Source: Ophryocystis elektroscirrha (lineage: Eukaryota; Apicomplexa; Conoidasida; Neogregarinorida; Ophryocystidae). Taken from it: a stretch of 64,000 nt of DNA. Shown one piece after another: positions 49,238 to 60,406 of this stretch. The notes below the pieces were generated by a model that did no database searches, had not been told where the DNA came from, and saw only the letters and a list, made by a program, of their open reading frames with translations. The translations under genes were made by a program, and so were the position numbers. Where the stretch lies: positions 25,861 through 89,860 of the forward strand of contig JAQIFP010000021.1 in NCBI GenBank assembly GCA_030141585.1. Direction: 5' to 3'. Each line of letters begins with the position of its first letter. Within the stretch, counting starts at the first letter, position 1.

Positions 49238-51006
49238 TTAAGAATCTCTCCATACAGGAGGTTGTACAAGGGGTATTGGAGATTTTAAAGCAGAAAGTAT
49301 ATAGCTGGTATGTCCTTTTGTGGGGCATTGAAATTGCTTTCCCATAAGTTTGAACGCTTGAATTTTTTCGTCCCAAACTTTGTTATTAACTGCGGCATGG
49401 AGAACTTCATTTTTGATTTCTTGATTAATTTCAGGACTGTCATCCGAAAGTAAGTCTTCTTCAATTGTCTTTACATGCTGTGTTGCCGCTTTTATGATTC
49501 CCCAAGGTTTGGCGATAGTTTCATAAACATGGATGTCTGAAAGCGTGAATTTACACAGGGCGTGGGTTCTCATTACCTGTAAATTTCAGCGTTCTTAGCA
49601 TTTGAACAGTATTTTGAATTTGCTCTATGCAAGGGGAAAAGGTAACAAGTCGACCCAACGGCTTCAATGAGGAATGACAATGGGTTAACGCAAGCCATGG
49701 CTGAGGCAAATCAAGGAAAATACTGTCAGCGTATATAGGCACATTGGTAAAAAATCCTTGCTTATACACGTTTTGATGGAAACAATGAATAATGTTGTCT
49801 AGCTTATATGATATAAAATCTTGTCTAAAACCATCAATTAATTAACTGATACTAAAAAATGTATTTGTGTACATATTATATACTAATAACAACTTAAAGA
49901 TAATTATATTCACATATACATATATATATATATATACACATAATTATACAAATATATCTATATACATATATATACATATCTATATATATATATATATATA
50001 TTTATACATGATTATATAAATTAATGTATATACATATACACATATGCATATGTACATAATGAAAAGATATATGTATTTAAATTTTTAAATAATAAGTTAT
50101 TAAAATTACTGTGCTTTTTGAAATCGTTCCTCATGGAATTCGAAAGTGTACACAGATCCATTGGGATATACAGAATGAGCTAAATGTATAGTCAGTGATC
50201 CAGATCCAGTTCCTAATATGACTAATCTCTTTACTGCAATATAATACCAGATTCAAAAATGACATCACCAGGTTTTGCATCCAGTAGAGCTAATATAACA
50301 GGAATATCCGTGCTGTACTAAACGATCTGATTTTAAAATATGCCTTACAATGATTTGAGTGCGTCTCTGTAACACCAATGTCAACAGATCTGGAGTTAAT
50401 TTACACGCAACAAGCCACTTTCTGGTCTTTCTATCGTATACCTAAAATGCAAATTACTTAATTAATCAATAAATACTTATTTAACATATAAAACTTATTT
50501 TGGAAATATATATTTTAAAGCGTTATAAGCATAAGCATATGTACATATATGCTTATATATATACTTTAATAATAGATAATTGATTTAGAGTTACATAGTG
50601 GAATAAATATATAAATCAGCTAATTATACAGATATATATTCGTCTAATACTTTTTCATTTAAAAAAAAAATTAATTTTAGATAATTTCAAAATTTTTGCT
50701 ATAATGAAGTGTTAGCTATTTAGATTCGTATTAGTAATAACTAAATTTAAATTTTAAAATCAATATTTATGGTCGATTTTGATACTTAGCTAAATAAAAC
50801 ATCAATTACCTTGGAACCATAAGGCTTATTAATTATATCATTATGATTGAAATGACCATATCGAGTATTAATTATTTGATCAGGCTGTATAGATTGTATA
50901 AGAACTCCAAACGCATTTCCATCATATAATATAACAGAATCGTTTACTTGAATATTTTTACAGGCTAAAATATATGAAAGGATTCAAATTTATTTATACC
51001 AAGCAT
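49238..51006 (-). CDS. TRM61: tRNA (adenine-58-N1) methyltransferase catalytic subunit TRM61
   Basis: SAM-dependent enzyme that, with TRM6, makes m1A58 in tRNA. Minus-strand exons: 51000-51006, 50810-50964, 50349-50441, 50248-50317, 50110-50212, 49577-49824, 49238-49536; 324 residues, all phases agree. Seen: [28 protein letters not shown] motif [35 protein letters not shown] and [16 protein letters not shown]. These are diagnostic for TRM61. Introns at 50318, 50213 and 50965 are 31, 35 and 35 bp, and one is 40 bp. The start exon holds only ATGCTTG and is chosen because it alone restores phase. The long 5' non-coding stretch holds a possible ncRNA. Confidence 0.92.
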
Positions 51007-51034
51007 TGTTCAGCATGTCATTTTTCTGCTTTAA

Positions 51035-51150
51035 ATATGTTGAACCAGGTCAGTGTTAAATTTTAGCAGAGCCTACTTACGCATCCTTTCAAAGGCACTA
51101 ATCCATCAACCTGATTGTCTCACCAGGTTATTAATCTAACTGTAAGCAGT
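51035..51150. ncRNA. Candidate structured ncRNA, strand unknown
   Basis: An island of roughly 45% G+C within sequence of about 80% A+T, in the divergent spacer between TRM61 and the ApiAP2 gene. It has no open frame of note. Self-complementary pieces include CCTTTCAAAGG (51085-51095) and a repeated ACCAGGT (about 51045 and 51123). It is not 5S, and I could not match it to U1, U2, U4, U5 or U6, SRP RNA or a tRNA by eye. It could instead be 5' UTR or promoter of TRM61. Confidence 0.3.
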
Positions 51151-51726
51151 CTTCATCTTTAAAATCGTATAATTGTATGTATTAAATATATATTAATATA
51201 TAGTGTATATGTCTGTTCAATAAAAAACTAACGTCTACAAGTCTTGGTGGAAAAATTAATTATCAAATATAAAATTATATACAAGCTAAAACTTTTAGTT
51301 GAATCAAATATTCTGATAACGCAAATACTCAAAAATAGTTATTAAAATAAACTGATATGCAAAATAATTAAAATTCCGTTATTTTATACAATAATTATAT
51401 TGTTGAAAATTTTGCTAAACATTTTTCAATTAATTTTGAAAATTAAATTTAAGCATTAATTTCTTTTTCTAGTTTATAAAAAAATTACTTATATTATCAA
51501 TAAAATTATGCAATCATTTACTTTGATGATAAATTAATAATTTATTGGTTCACCTAATCTTAACAGTTTTAAGTAAATTCTTGTAATTATTATTTCTACA
51601 CATTTGCTTTATAACTCGGTTAAATACAAAACATCTCAAAAAAAATACACATAAAAAATGCTGTTAAAGAGTTTTAACGAAATTTATAAAATATGAACCG
51701 GTATTTGTTAGGGAATTTCCATATGA
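51151..51726. other. Intergenic upstream of the ApiAP2 gene
   Basis: About 575 bp, AT-rich, with no gene or ordered repeat seen. Confidence 0.4.
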
Positions 51727-54700
51727 ATGTTTGAAATGTCTGTGGAAAAAAAACCATCGTTGCTGTGCTACGAAAATCTAGACTATTCGCAGTATTATAG
51801 AAATAATGCAGAGTTTGACGAAAAAGAAGATAAGATAGATTTAAATTCCTTAGATATCTATCGATCTTTTCCTTCATTTATGTTACCTCCTTTTAATCCG
51901 TCTCCACCCGATATATCTCCCGAGCTTCTTTCTAAAGCTCCTTTTCCTCTCAACTTTCCTTCCGAAACTAGTGAAACTGAACTTGCCCGTTGTCTGGGTG
52001 TCCGGTTCGATTCATCAAACTCTGCTTGGGTCGCACGGTAATAATTACAACAACGCTTAAAATATACAGATTATTCATTTATCCAGCTTCAAAACGTAAA
52101 TATATAATAAAAAGTTTACAAACATTTAATTTATATATACATATTTTAAGATATATTTTTTATATCTGTATAATATATATATAGGATTAAGTGTCATTCA
52201 TTACTTTGTATATTATTTATTATTACTAGATTATATATATATATGAGATATTAGAATATGGAATTTTCTTTAAATTCTTATTATAACAAAGATAAGTATC
52301 AGATATATTTGTAATAGTAGTGGCTGTATAAATTACTTATACTATAATTAATGAATATTGATGAATATATATAAATATCTTTTATGGTAGATAATTTAAG
52401 GGTTTTATGATTAACAGGTCTATATAATATATATATATGTATATATTATAAATTAATGTTATAATTCCTTAATAAGTTATCTATGCTTTATTCAAACTAT
52501 ATTTATGATTCTATCATATATGTATATATATATGTATAACAATCTAATATACATTAATCATATTAAAACACGGTAATAAAGAAAAAAATTTAAACTTTTC
52601 AATATAATACAAACTACGTTTATATATATATATATANNNNNNNNNNNNNNNNNATATATAAAATGTTACGGAAATTAGTGGTATGTGCAAATATAAGGAG
52701 TATATATATATATATATATATATGATTTTGTACATTATATATACCATTATATATACTGATACATTACATAAAGCTATTGATTATATTAATTAAAGGGGTT
52801 CAATATGCTACGTAAATTGTGTATATATCGATGTAACTTGAATACACAAGTTAATTTATATATTTCTTGAAAAAAATTTATCAATGATAATAATAAAAGA
52901 TACAGCGCATGTAATTTGATTTGTCAGGTGGGTGGAACCGCACAGTGAAAAGAAAAAAAGCAGATGGTTTTCTGTTTCTAAGTACGGCGAAACAGCTGCT
53001 AGACGACTTGCAATTCAAGCTTGTTTACAGAATATGCGTCAATCTGATTCCCCAGGGTTACTTGATTTAAAAAATTTAGTTGCAAACTTTTCTTTCAATG
53101 CTTTTCCTATGCACTTGAACCCAGCTAATAATATTTCTCAGCCGCCTCCTAACCAGCAACAAACACCCCAACAAGGCCAACTTCAACCACCCCCTTCTCC
53201 TAATAACTATTTCAATTCTTCCGCCGCGCTTCCTAATTCTTCTTTCATCTTACCGCAAGAACCTCCTATGACGACTGGACCTAGTACCGACGAATCAAGT
53301 GCACCTATTGATGCCTCCTCTGGCTTCAATAATACGAGTGATCCGTCTAATATAGAAAAACATGCTGTCCCATATAACCCCCTTTTCCCTATAGCGAATT
53401 ATATGGCAGCTCTTAGTATGTTACCACAAGTTATTATTCCACCTGATGAAGTAATATATCAAGGCGTTCCTCAACAGCAAGCGGTTTCTTCTACCATCTT
53501 AGAACACCCCAAATCCGCCTCCGACTCCATTTACACTTACAATAACGAATTTACAACTTTCAACCCAGAAATCGCCGATGAACTGAAGGTTGTCGACCAT
53601 ACAAATAGCACTACCACAAATAATGGACTCGAAAACACTTCAACTGATAGTTCCAGTAATATTTACGAGTCAGATCACAACTCCGCAGAAAATAATTCAG
53701 ATTCTGAAGATATCAACTCATTCAAAAAAAGAAAAATTGTAGAACCCCTTCCAACTAATCTTGAAAATTATGTCAATTATGACGCCGGACTTGTACCACA
53801 ATATTTCCCTTACCAAAATTCTCTTATACCAACTCCTCCACATCCTAATTTTCTGCCTCAATTCAATTCGTACCAACTTGACTTTGCCTCTAATAACTTC
53901 TTTTTCTCCCCCTTCTGTCAACAAAACCAGCTAGCAAATCTCAACTTTCCAGGTAAACTCTCTCTCCATATATATACATATACACAGTTTAATATATAAT
54001 ATATTATATATATGTATATAATATAAATAATAATATATACTATATATAATATATCGTATATATGTATATAATATATATTAATATATATAATATATTATAT
54101 ATATGTATATAATATATATAATAATATATACTATATATAATATATCGTATATATGTATATAATATATATTAATATATATAATATATTATATATATGTATA
54201 TAATATATATAATAATATATACTATATATAATATATCGTACATATGTATATAATATATATTAATATATATAATATATTATATATATGTATATAATATATA
54301 TAATAATATATACTATATATAATAAATCGTATATATGTATATAATATATATTAATATATAATATATTGTATATATGTATATAATATATTATATATATTAT
54401 TATAATTATCATTATTATTATAAAATATAAAAAATGTATGTATAAACTAAATAATTTTAATTATTTTTTTTGTGTAATTAGGAATGTCTTCAAACGCTCC
54501 AGTATCTGCTAAAATGACTTGTGAACGAGGTTTACATTACAGTAAAGCTTATCGTGGAAATCAAGAATGCTGGATTGCAGTATGGAACACAAAAGGAGGA
54601 CGTATAATGCATGAAGCCTTTCAAGTAACTGTAATGGGTTTCGAGCAAGCAAAAATTAAAGCTCGAGAAGCTAGAGATTCTGCTCATTCTAATAATATAT

Positions 54701-54975
54701 CTATAAACGAAAACTCTCGACCATCTTGGAAATCACACTCAAATACAGGAATTCCTCATGTATCCCTCGACAGTCAACAGCTACGTTTTCGAGCTCATAA
54801 ATATGGCCGCAGATTGTGCCGCTCTTTTAGTTTTGGTAAAAGACGGGGAAGTTTTGCAACAAAAGAAACTGCTTTCGATGCAGCAGTTCTATGGTTAATT
54901 CAAACACCTACTGAAGAAGAAATTGCTTCTACATCTGGCAGCATATCAATCAAAAATAGCGAACCTCTCAATTAA
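51727..54975 (+). CDS. ApiAP2 transcription factor with three AP2-type domains
   Basis: Exons 51727-52037, 52928-53952 and 54482-54975; 609 residues; phases 2 and 1. Domain 1 (about residues 88-140) is split by the 890-bp first intron: CLGVRFDSSNSAWVAR then WVEP...RWFSVSKYGETAARRLAIQA. A long Pro/Gln/Ser/Asn linker with the basic FKKRKIVEP follows. Domain 2 (about 462-508) reads HYSKAYRGNQECWIAVWNTK and on to FEQAKIKAREARDS. Domain 3 (about 535-590) reads RFRAHKYGRRLCRSFSFGKR then FDAAVLWLIQ. AP2 domains are the main DNA-binding domains of apicomplexan regulators. The target is unknown. ATG at 51727; a second in-frame ATG lies three codons on. Confidence 0.93.
52637..52653. other. 17-N gap in ApiAP2 intron 1
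   Basis: Run of 17 N inside a TA microsatellite, probably an unresolved repeat length. It does not touch coding sequence. Confidence 0.9.
53990..54385 (+). repeat. 91-bp tandem repeat in ApiAP2 intron 2
   Basis: About four copies of a 91-bp TA-rich unit. The distinctive CGTA (or CGT) falls at 54055, 54146, 54237 and 54328, exactly 91 bp apart. The intron (529 bp) is almost entirely this repeat. Confidence 0.88.
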
Positions 54976-55048
54976 TATGTTTCTTTTTCTACGTTGTGTT
55001 TATAAAGCTCACGGCTTTACTTTAATAACAAAAATAAAAAAAAAAAAA

Positions 55049-55378
55049 TTATTTTATATAAAACATATAAGACAATTCACGCATCAATAGCTTTAAATCA
55101 TTTAATGGGTCTTTAATTTTATTATATCCAAAACGAAGAACCGGTTCAATAATTGATGCAACTTTTATAGCAGCTTTGCCGCAAGAATGGGCACAACAAT
55201 TACTAGTCTCCTTTTGTACTATTTCTATTGAGGCCATAGATGGGTAATAATAATTATAGCTTGGTTGTGAGTACGGCACATAATAATGTGTTAAAGCGCC
55301 GTATCTATTGTCCACTGGAAATCCGCTCACATATGTACTCGGACTATATAAATACTTATGACAATAAGTGTTTTCCAT
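55049..55378 (-). CDS. Small Tyr/Pro-rich protein, unknown
   Basis: Single exon, 109 residues, true ATG at 55378. The first half is rich in Tyr, Ser and Pro (YVSGFPVDNRYGALTHYYVP, then YNYYYPS). The second half has a Cys cluster (NCCAHSCGKAA) and a helical tail. No signal peptide. It converges on the ApiAP2 gene. No family recognised; the style is that of cytoskeletal or pellicle-associated small proteins, which is a guess. Confidence 0.6.
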   Translation of the reverse strand: MENTYCHKYLYSPSTYVSGFPVDNRYGALTHYYVPYSQPSYNYYYPSMASIEIVQKETSNCCAHSCGKAAIKVASIIEPVLRFGYNKIKDPLNDLKLLMRELSYMFYIK

Positions 55379-55480
55379 CAGGTGTATAACTCTGCTTATG
55401 TATGCACATTCTCATACAATTAAAGCGTATAAATTAATATATATTCGGTTTTTTTTTTTTTTAGAAAAAAAAAAAAAGTC

Positions 55481-55812
55481 TTATTTTTTATCGCGACGAG
55501 ATCTTTTAAAAAGGAGGGTATGACCTTTACTAGTAACAAGATTATTATTAAATATTAATTACGTATAAGTCAAATAGTGGACCCAGTCATTACTCATAGG
55601 AATCTTTAATTTTCCCACTATTTCTTCTAAAGATAGCAATTTTTCAGGACGCCCTGCCACTAAAGAATTAATTTCACGGAACATTTTTGCTGGCACGACA
55701 ATGTGTCTATAAAAAATCTATAAGTCTTCATAATTTTATACTAGCATATATACATATGAACCTGTATGTAATTATACTTAAAAAATAAAATCATAATATC
55801 GCGAATAATAAT

Positions 55813-55856
<44 letters not shown>

Positions 55857-56255
55857 TTATTTAAATAATATTTAATGTTTTATTATACCCATCCATTTAT
55901 TATTATTATTATGATAAAATGATATAGCTTTATTAATTAGACTTTATAATTATGATATACCTAAGTGATTACTATATGTATAAAAATGTCAATTTGGAAA
56001 AATACAAATACATATGCATATAGACTTATATGCAAGAAACATAGTTTGCACGTAAATACATATATTTATTATTAATTGTAATGGACCTATATACGTGTGT
56101 ATCATCGGAGTACTGAGGGCTGTATATTACTTTTCCCCAAGGAGTCTATACAAGTTAAAAAGTGCCTTTTATTTTACTGGTTGAGGTATATAATCTTCAG
56201 ACACATCAGCAACAGTCATGTACCGATTTCTCGGTATGTCGCTTACTCTCGACAT
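55481..56255 (-). CDS. CKS1: Cyclin-dependent kinase regulatory subunit CKS1
   Basis: Small CDK-binding protein. Minus-strand exons: 56178-56255, 56087-56145, 55563-55706, 55481-55529; 109 residues. No exon exceeds 48 codons, so the gene is invisible to ORF scans. Seen: VIYSPQYSDDTHVYRHIVVP, which matches the family's YS.KY.DD.YEYRHV.LP; NDWVHYLTYT, matching GWVHY; and GHTLLFKR, matching HILLFRR at the end of the fold. The loop between (SLVAGRPEKLLSLEEI) is divergent. The C-terminal exon is reached only through the 33-bp intron at 55530-55562. The first intron is 32 bp; the second is 380 bp. Divergent from ZNHIT3. Confidence 0.87.
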
Positions 56256-56473
56256 ATGTACGAAAAATTAATCTCAACAGTTTTTATTATTCAATAATCC
56301 TTAAAAACTGTCAAAATGTAAAAAACTCTATTGGCCGTCTCAAAATTTAAAAAAAAATAACTTGTTTTTTTTCCAGTATATAATTTTGATTTATTTATAC
56401 AACAATGCATAATCTATATGATCTATTATAATATATGTATAAATTTTAAAAATGTAAAGGACTACTCTTCTAG

Positions 56474-57158
56474 ATGTCAAATAATTGTGAAAATTTGGTT
56501 TTAGAGACATCTGAAGTTAGTAGTTTGGAACAAATTCCACCTAATCCAAAAAAAAAAAAATGTAAACCAGAGGAAGATTTAAGATCGATTTTATGTGACA
56601 TATGTAACAAAGAAAACTCAAAATACTCTTTCAAATGCTGTTTATGGAAATTTTGTTCGTCTAAATGCTTTAGGGAGCACAGAGAAAGTGTAGTAGTAAA
56701 CAGCAAGTGTTGCGGACCACCTAGATTAAGTGCCGAGGAGTTAGCTTTGAACGCGTCAGCTAAAACGGTCGGACGAGATCAGCATCAATTTAAAATCATG
56801 GAGCAGCAGTATTTAGAAGAATTAGGTTCTCTAACTGAAGAAGATAAGAAAAAAATCAGTAAGTAACCACTAAATACTTGGATCAAAGTTGTTAATAATT
56901 TCCCGCAAATCTAGCTTCCATAATTAAACATTCAATATACATATTTATAGTAATTATAATCATACATTTTTTTTAAAATAAGTAAATTTGTAGATATTTG
57001 TACATTATATAAATATATATATATATATTTAAATTATTATCATTTTTCTCATATATTACATAAACTTATGTCATATATAAAAATTTTTTAAATAAAATAC
57101 ACTACTGGTATTCTATATGTTCACGATAACATTATATTCTTATGAAAATGTGCTATAA

Positions 57159-57190
<32 letters not shown>

Positions 57191-57613
57191 TGCATATACT
57201 ATATTGTACATATAATGTCTCTTATATTACAGTATTTGATATATATACAATACAAATAATTTAATAATGAGGATAATTATTAATCTGTAATTAAATATGT
57301 AATTTATATTGTCTAGACTTATAGAATATTGCTCAAATGATTTATTCGTATTGTGGCTTATTTATCTTCTTTAGAAAATGACCCACGTGTACAGAAAGCT
57401 ATTTCTTGTTTAGCTTACAGAAAATCCATTACTCAAATAGTAAATTCACCTAACTGCATTGATCAATTAGCAAGACACATGGTTAACCCAGAATTCGCTA
57501 TGTTCATAAGTTATCTACAGGAAGTATTAGATGAAAACTTTATGCCTCTTGAGCCAACACCCCAACAAACCCTACTTGAAAGTATTCAAGAAAAACTTTT
57601 GATTTCTGATTAG
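56474..57613 (+). CDS. ZNHIT3: Zinc finger HIT protein, ZNHIT3-like
   Basis: Exons 56474-56858 and 57375-57613; 207 residues; phase 1. The zf-HIT signature is clear: CDICNKENSKYSFKCCLWKF, then CSSKCFREH and a final CC. Then come a helical stretch and a C-terminal domain (NDPRVQKAISCLAYRKS, FISYLQEVLDENFMPLEP), as in ZNHIT3/Hit1, which helps assemble box C/D snoRNPs. The second exon's acceptor (TTCTTTAG, ending 57374) is the only one that avoids an in-frame stop. It shares an upstream region of 218 bp with CKS1. Confidence 0.78.
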
Positions 57614-57773
57614 ACGTATTGTAATCTCTCAATTAGTCTAAAGTTGTTATAGTTTTATTCAAATTATATAATATGTAAATATTTTAATTAAATAATTAAT
57701 TGTGAAACTTTGTATATTGATACAAACAAAATTATTTGTTCCTCTAAAATATGTGTAAAATAAATGAAAAGAA

Positions 57774-58127
57774 TTAAAGACGTCTACCACGGAAACCACC
57801 TCTTCCTCCTCGTATAAATCTTTTTCTTCCCCTTAACATACCCATGCCCTTAGCATCTTTAGGAACGTTTTTGGGTGTATCATCAATTAATAAAGTATCT
57901 AGTGGTAAACTGTCTGGCAAAATGAAATAACGAATATTGTTTCCACGTAAAGTAAGATGATCCATAGAAACAGGATTTCGCCCTTTCATTGTCAACTTAA
58001 CGGCCTTTAAATGTGTATTCATTGCTATATCAACACCTGTTACTGTACCTTGAATTACTGTTCCATTTTTTAACTCTATAATTACGGTTTCATTCGCCAG
58101 TTTCATCAAAAATCGAACTAACTTCAT
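57774..58127 (-). CDS. SNRPD1: Small nuclear ribonucleoprotein Sm D1
   Basis: Single exon, 117 residues (family 119). Starts [20 protein letters not shown], the SmD1 N-terminus; the frame is open 11 codons further 5' but has no ATG. Sm1 and Sm2 motifs are intact ([39 protein letters not shown]), and the tail is Arg/Gly-rich ([14 protein letters not shown]) as usual. Core of U1, U2, U4 and U5 snRNPs. It converges on ZNHIT3. Confidence 0.95.
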   Translation of the reverse strand: MKLVRFLMKLANETVIIELKNGTVIQGTVTGVDIAMNTHLKAVKLTMKGRNPVSMDHLTLRGNNIRYFILPDSLPLDTLLIDDTPKNVPKDAKGMGMLRGRKRFIRGGRGGFRGRRL

Positions 58128-58315
58128 TTCTATGGCACGGTTCCTGTTGGCAGAAATCACGGCAACATGTAATCGACGTAGATATAGCCATATATAACAC
58201 TATAGTATATTGCCATAAAACTTATTTAAAATTATTTCAAATCTATTTTTTACTGTATTTAATTTTTATTATGTAGAATTAGTTGGATATATGTCCTAAT
58301 AAAAAAATTAATCCA

Positions 58316-58357
<42 letters not shown>

Positions 58358-58509
58358 TGTAAATAATAAACTAATGTATAATAATTATGTCTATTATAAT
58401 ATGCCTTATACAATATGGAATATTGTATCAAATATAAATTCATAGCATAACCATATATATATAAATAAAAATTAATTAGATGTATAAAATAATAAAAATA
58501 ACTGTGTTT
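58128..58509. other. Intergenic upstream of SmD1
   Basis: About 380 bp. The first 70 bp are less AT-rich (probably the SmD1 5' UTR); a TA microsatellite follows at 58317-58353. Nothing else seen. Confidence 0.4.
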
Positions 58510-59244
58510 TTAAAAATTATTGCCAACGACATTCCACTTTGTTAATTCGGATATATTTTTTTCATAAAGATTCAGTACTTGCTGCAAATGTCCATTAGAT
58601 TTTATAACAAAAAGTGTAGGCGCCATATGTCGGGGAGTGAAACCTGTCGATAATTTATTGTATTACAAATAATACCGAATTTAAAGAAATCTTTTGGATG
58701 TGCTGTGCGAAAATGCATCTTTAGGGTTTCGATTAATGGATTATTTAATTTTATGTGTAGCCATGGCACTCTAGCTTGATATTTAGCTACAACTTCTTCA
58801 TCTTTCGAAAGAGGAACATCAATTATTTCAATTTTTTGACGGTTTGCTAACAATAAAATAACAGTTTATTGACTCTCACATGTCTCGTTATACACTTTGT
58901 ACATTTGTACAATTGCTGGAATTACGTTTTTTGTTTTCGGCTCTTCGTAATTTGAAAAAAATAATGCTACTGATTTTCCTAATCACTTTTTTTTTTTCTT
59001 TTTTTATTACCAAATAAATCTTTCCATTCTATGACTTCTCCCTTAGTGTTAAAAACTGATTCTGCCTCAAATAATGGCTCCAATTTATATAATGGGTACG
59101 GAGCAGAAGGGTCATATATGTCCGCTAAAAAATTAGAATAAAACTAATCTTACGATAAAAAGAAGTTGATTTTTTCTCTGAATTCTCTGAAAAATTGTGT
59201 TACTAAACCTTTATTTTAGTACCTTGGGAATATACACTTGACAT
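58510..59244 (-). CDS. Thioredoxin-fold (tryparedoxin/nucleoredoxin-like) protein lacking CxxC
   Basis: Minus-strand exons: 59223-59244, 59011-59124, 58880-58978, 58676-58846, 58510-58643; 179 residues; introns 98, 32, 33 and 32 bp. The fold is that of tryparedoxin/nucleoredoxin: WKDLFGKSVALFFSN, then a helix (NVIPAIVQMYKVYNE), then IEIIDVPLSKDEE, the conserved VPWLHI, and APTLFVIKSNGHL with the cis-Pro. The redox site (normally WCPPC after the SVALFFS strand) reads NYEEPKTKN, with no cysteine. So it is probably a non-catalytic member. The start ATG plus six codons is a separate exon. Confidence 0.78.
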
Positions 59245-59393
59245 TTTTTTTTATAAAATAATTAATTTGATAAATGACGTGTAAAAATATATTAAATTTC
59301 CGAAGAAATTTACATATCTTACTTAAAGAAAAAAAAAAAAAAGTTTTTTTTTCAAATGAAGAAAAAAGTTTTTTTAAATAATTGATATATATC

Positions 59394-60344
59394 TTATTTA
59401 TTTTCTTCAAATTTAGGGTATTCTTCCTTCAATGCTTTCCATGATTTATAATTATGAACGAGTGATTTCAAAATCATTGCACCTTCTTCAATCTAAATAA
59501 TAAGTTTGCGTTGTAAATACGTAGTTTATAGGAAGTTATTCATAGTTTTTTTTTTTTTTTTTTTTTTTTTACACAAGTATATTTTATTTAAACATTAACT
59601 TTTGATTAAATAAATTTAATGCAATATTCATTTACTTGTATTAAATAATTGAAGTTTTAGGTTTTACTAGAAAGATATCTATCACTACTAATAAACGTTT
59701 TTTTATTAAAACAGTTTTTGTTTTTTTTTTTTACTACAATTAATGTAGCAATAAAAAATGTAAATTATTAAGTTGCTTACAGGTATTCGGATTTGCTCAG
59801 TTGTGTCTCTTTCTCTTAACGTTACCGTATTGTCATCTAAAGTTTGAAAGTCTACTGTAAATGCAAAAGGAATTCCTAGCTCATCAGCTCTAGCGTAACG
59901 CCTTAATTCACATAATTTTTTTTTATATTTTACTTTCCAATACTGGCGGAAGAACTATCATATTGATATGTGAGTTCGAGTAATGTCACGGTTTCAATTA
60001 AAATCTGTAATTTGTCCTCGAACTGTTTATGTGAATATATAGGTAATATAGCGCATTTTATAGGAGCGATTCGAGCAGGAAAAGCTAAGTAAATTTTTTC
60101 AAAATCCTAAAATAATTTGATAATTTTTTGTTTCTCAAACATTATACTCTAAATTTAAACACTTATATGTATTTATATAAATAACCAACTGTATAATACA
60201 TTAAGTTTAGGCTTAGATTTACTCAATATATTTTAATGAGTATATAAAACATATAAATTATGTTTGAACGTATAATGTATATACATATAAATACATATAT
60301 GAAGACATATACATATAAAGATACAAATATTTAAGGACATATAT

Positions 60345-60406
<62 letters not shown>

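Noticed and set aside
52000..52037. tRNA-like GGTTCGATTC box
   Set aside because: It lies in the first AP2-domain coding exon and has no matching D-arm or acceptor stem.
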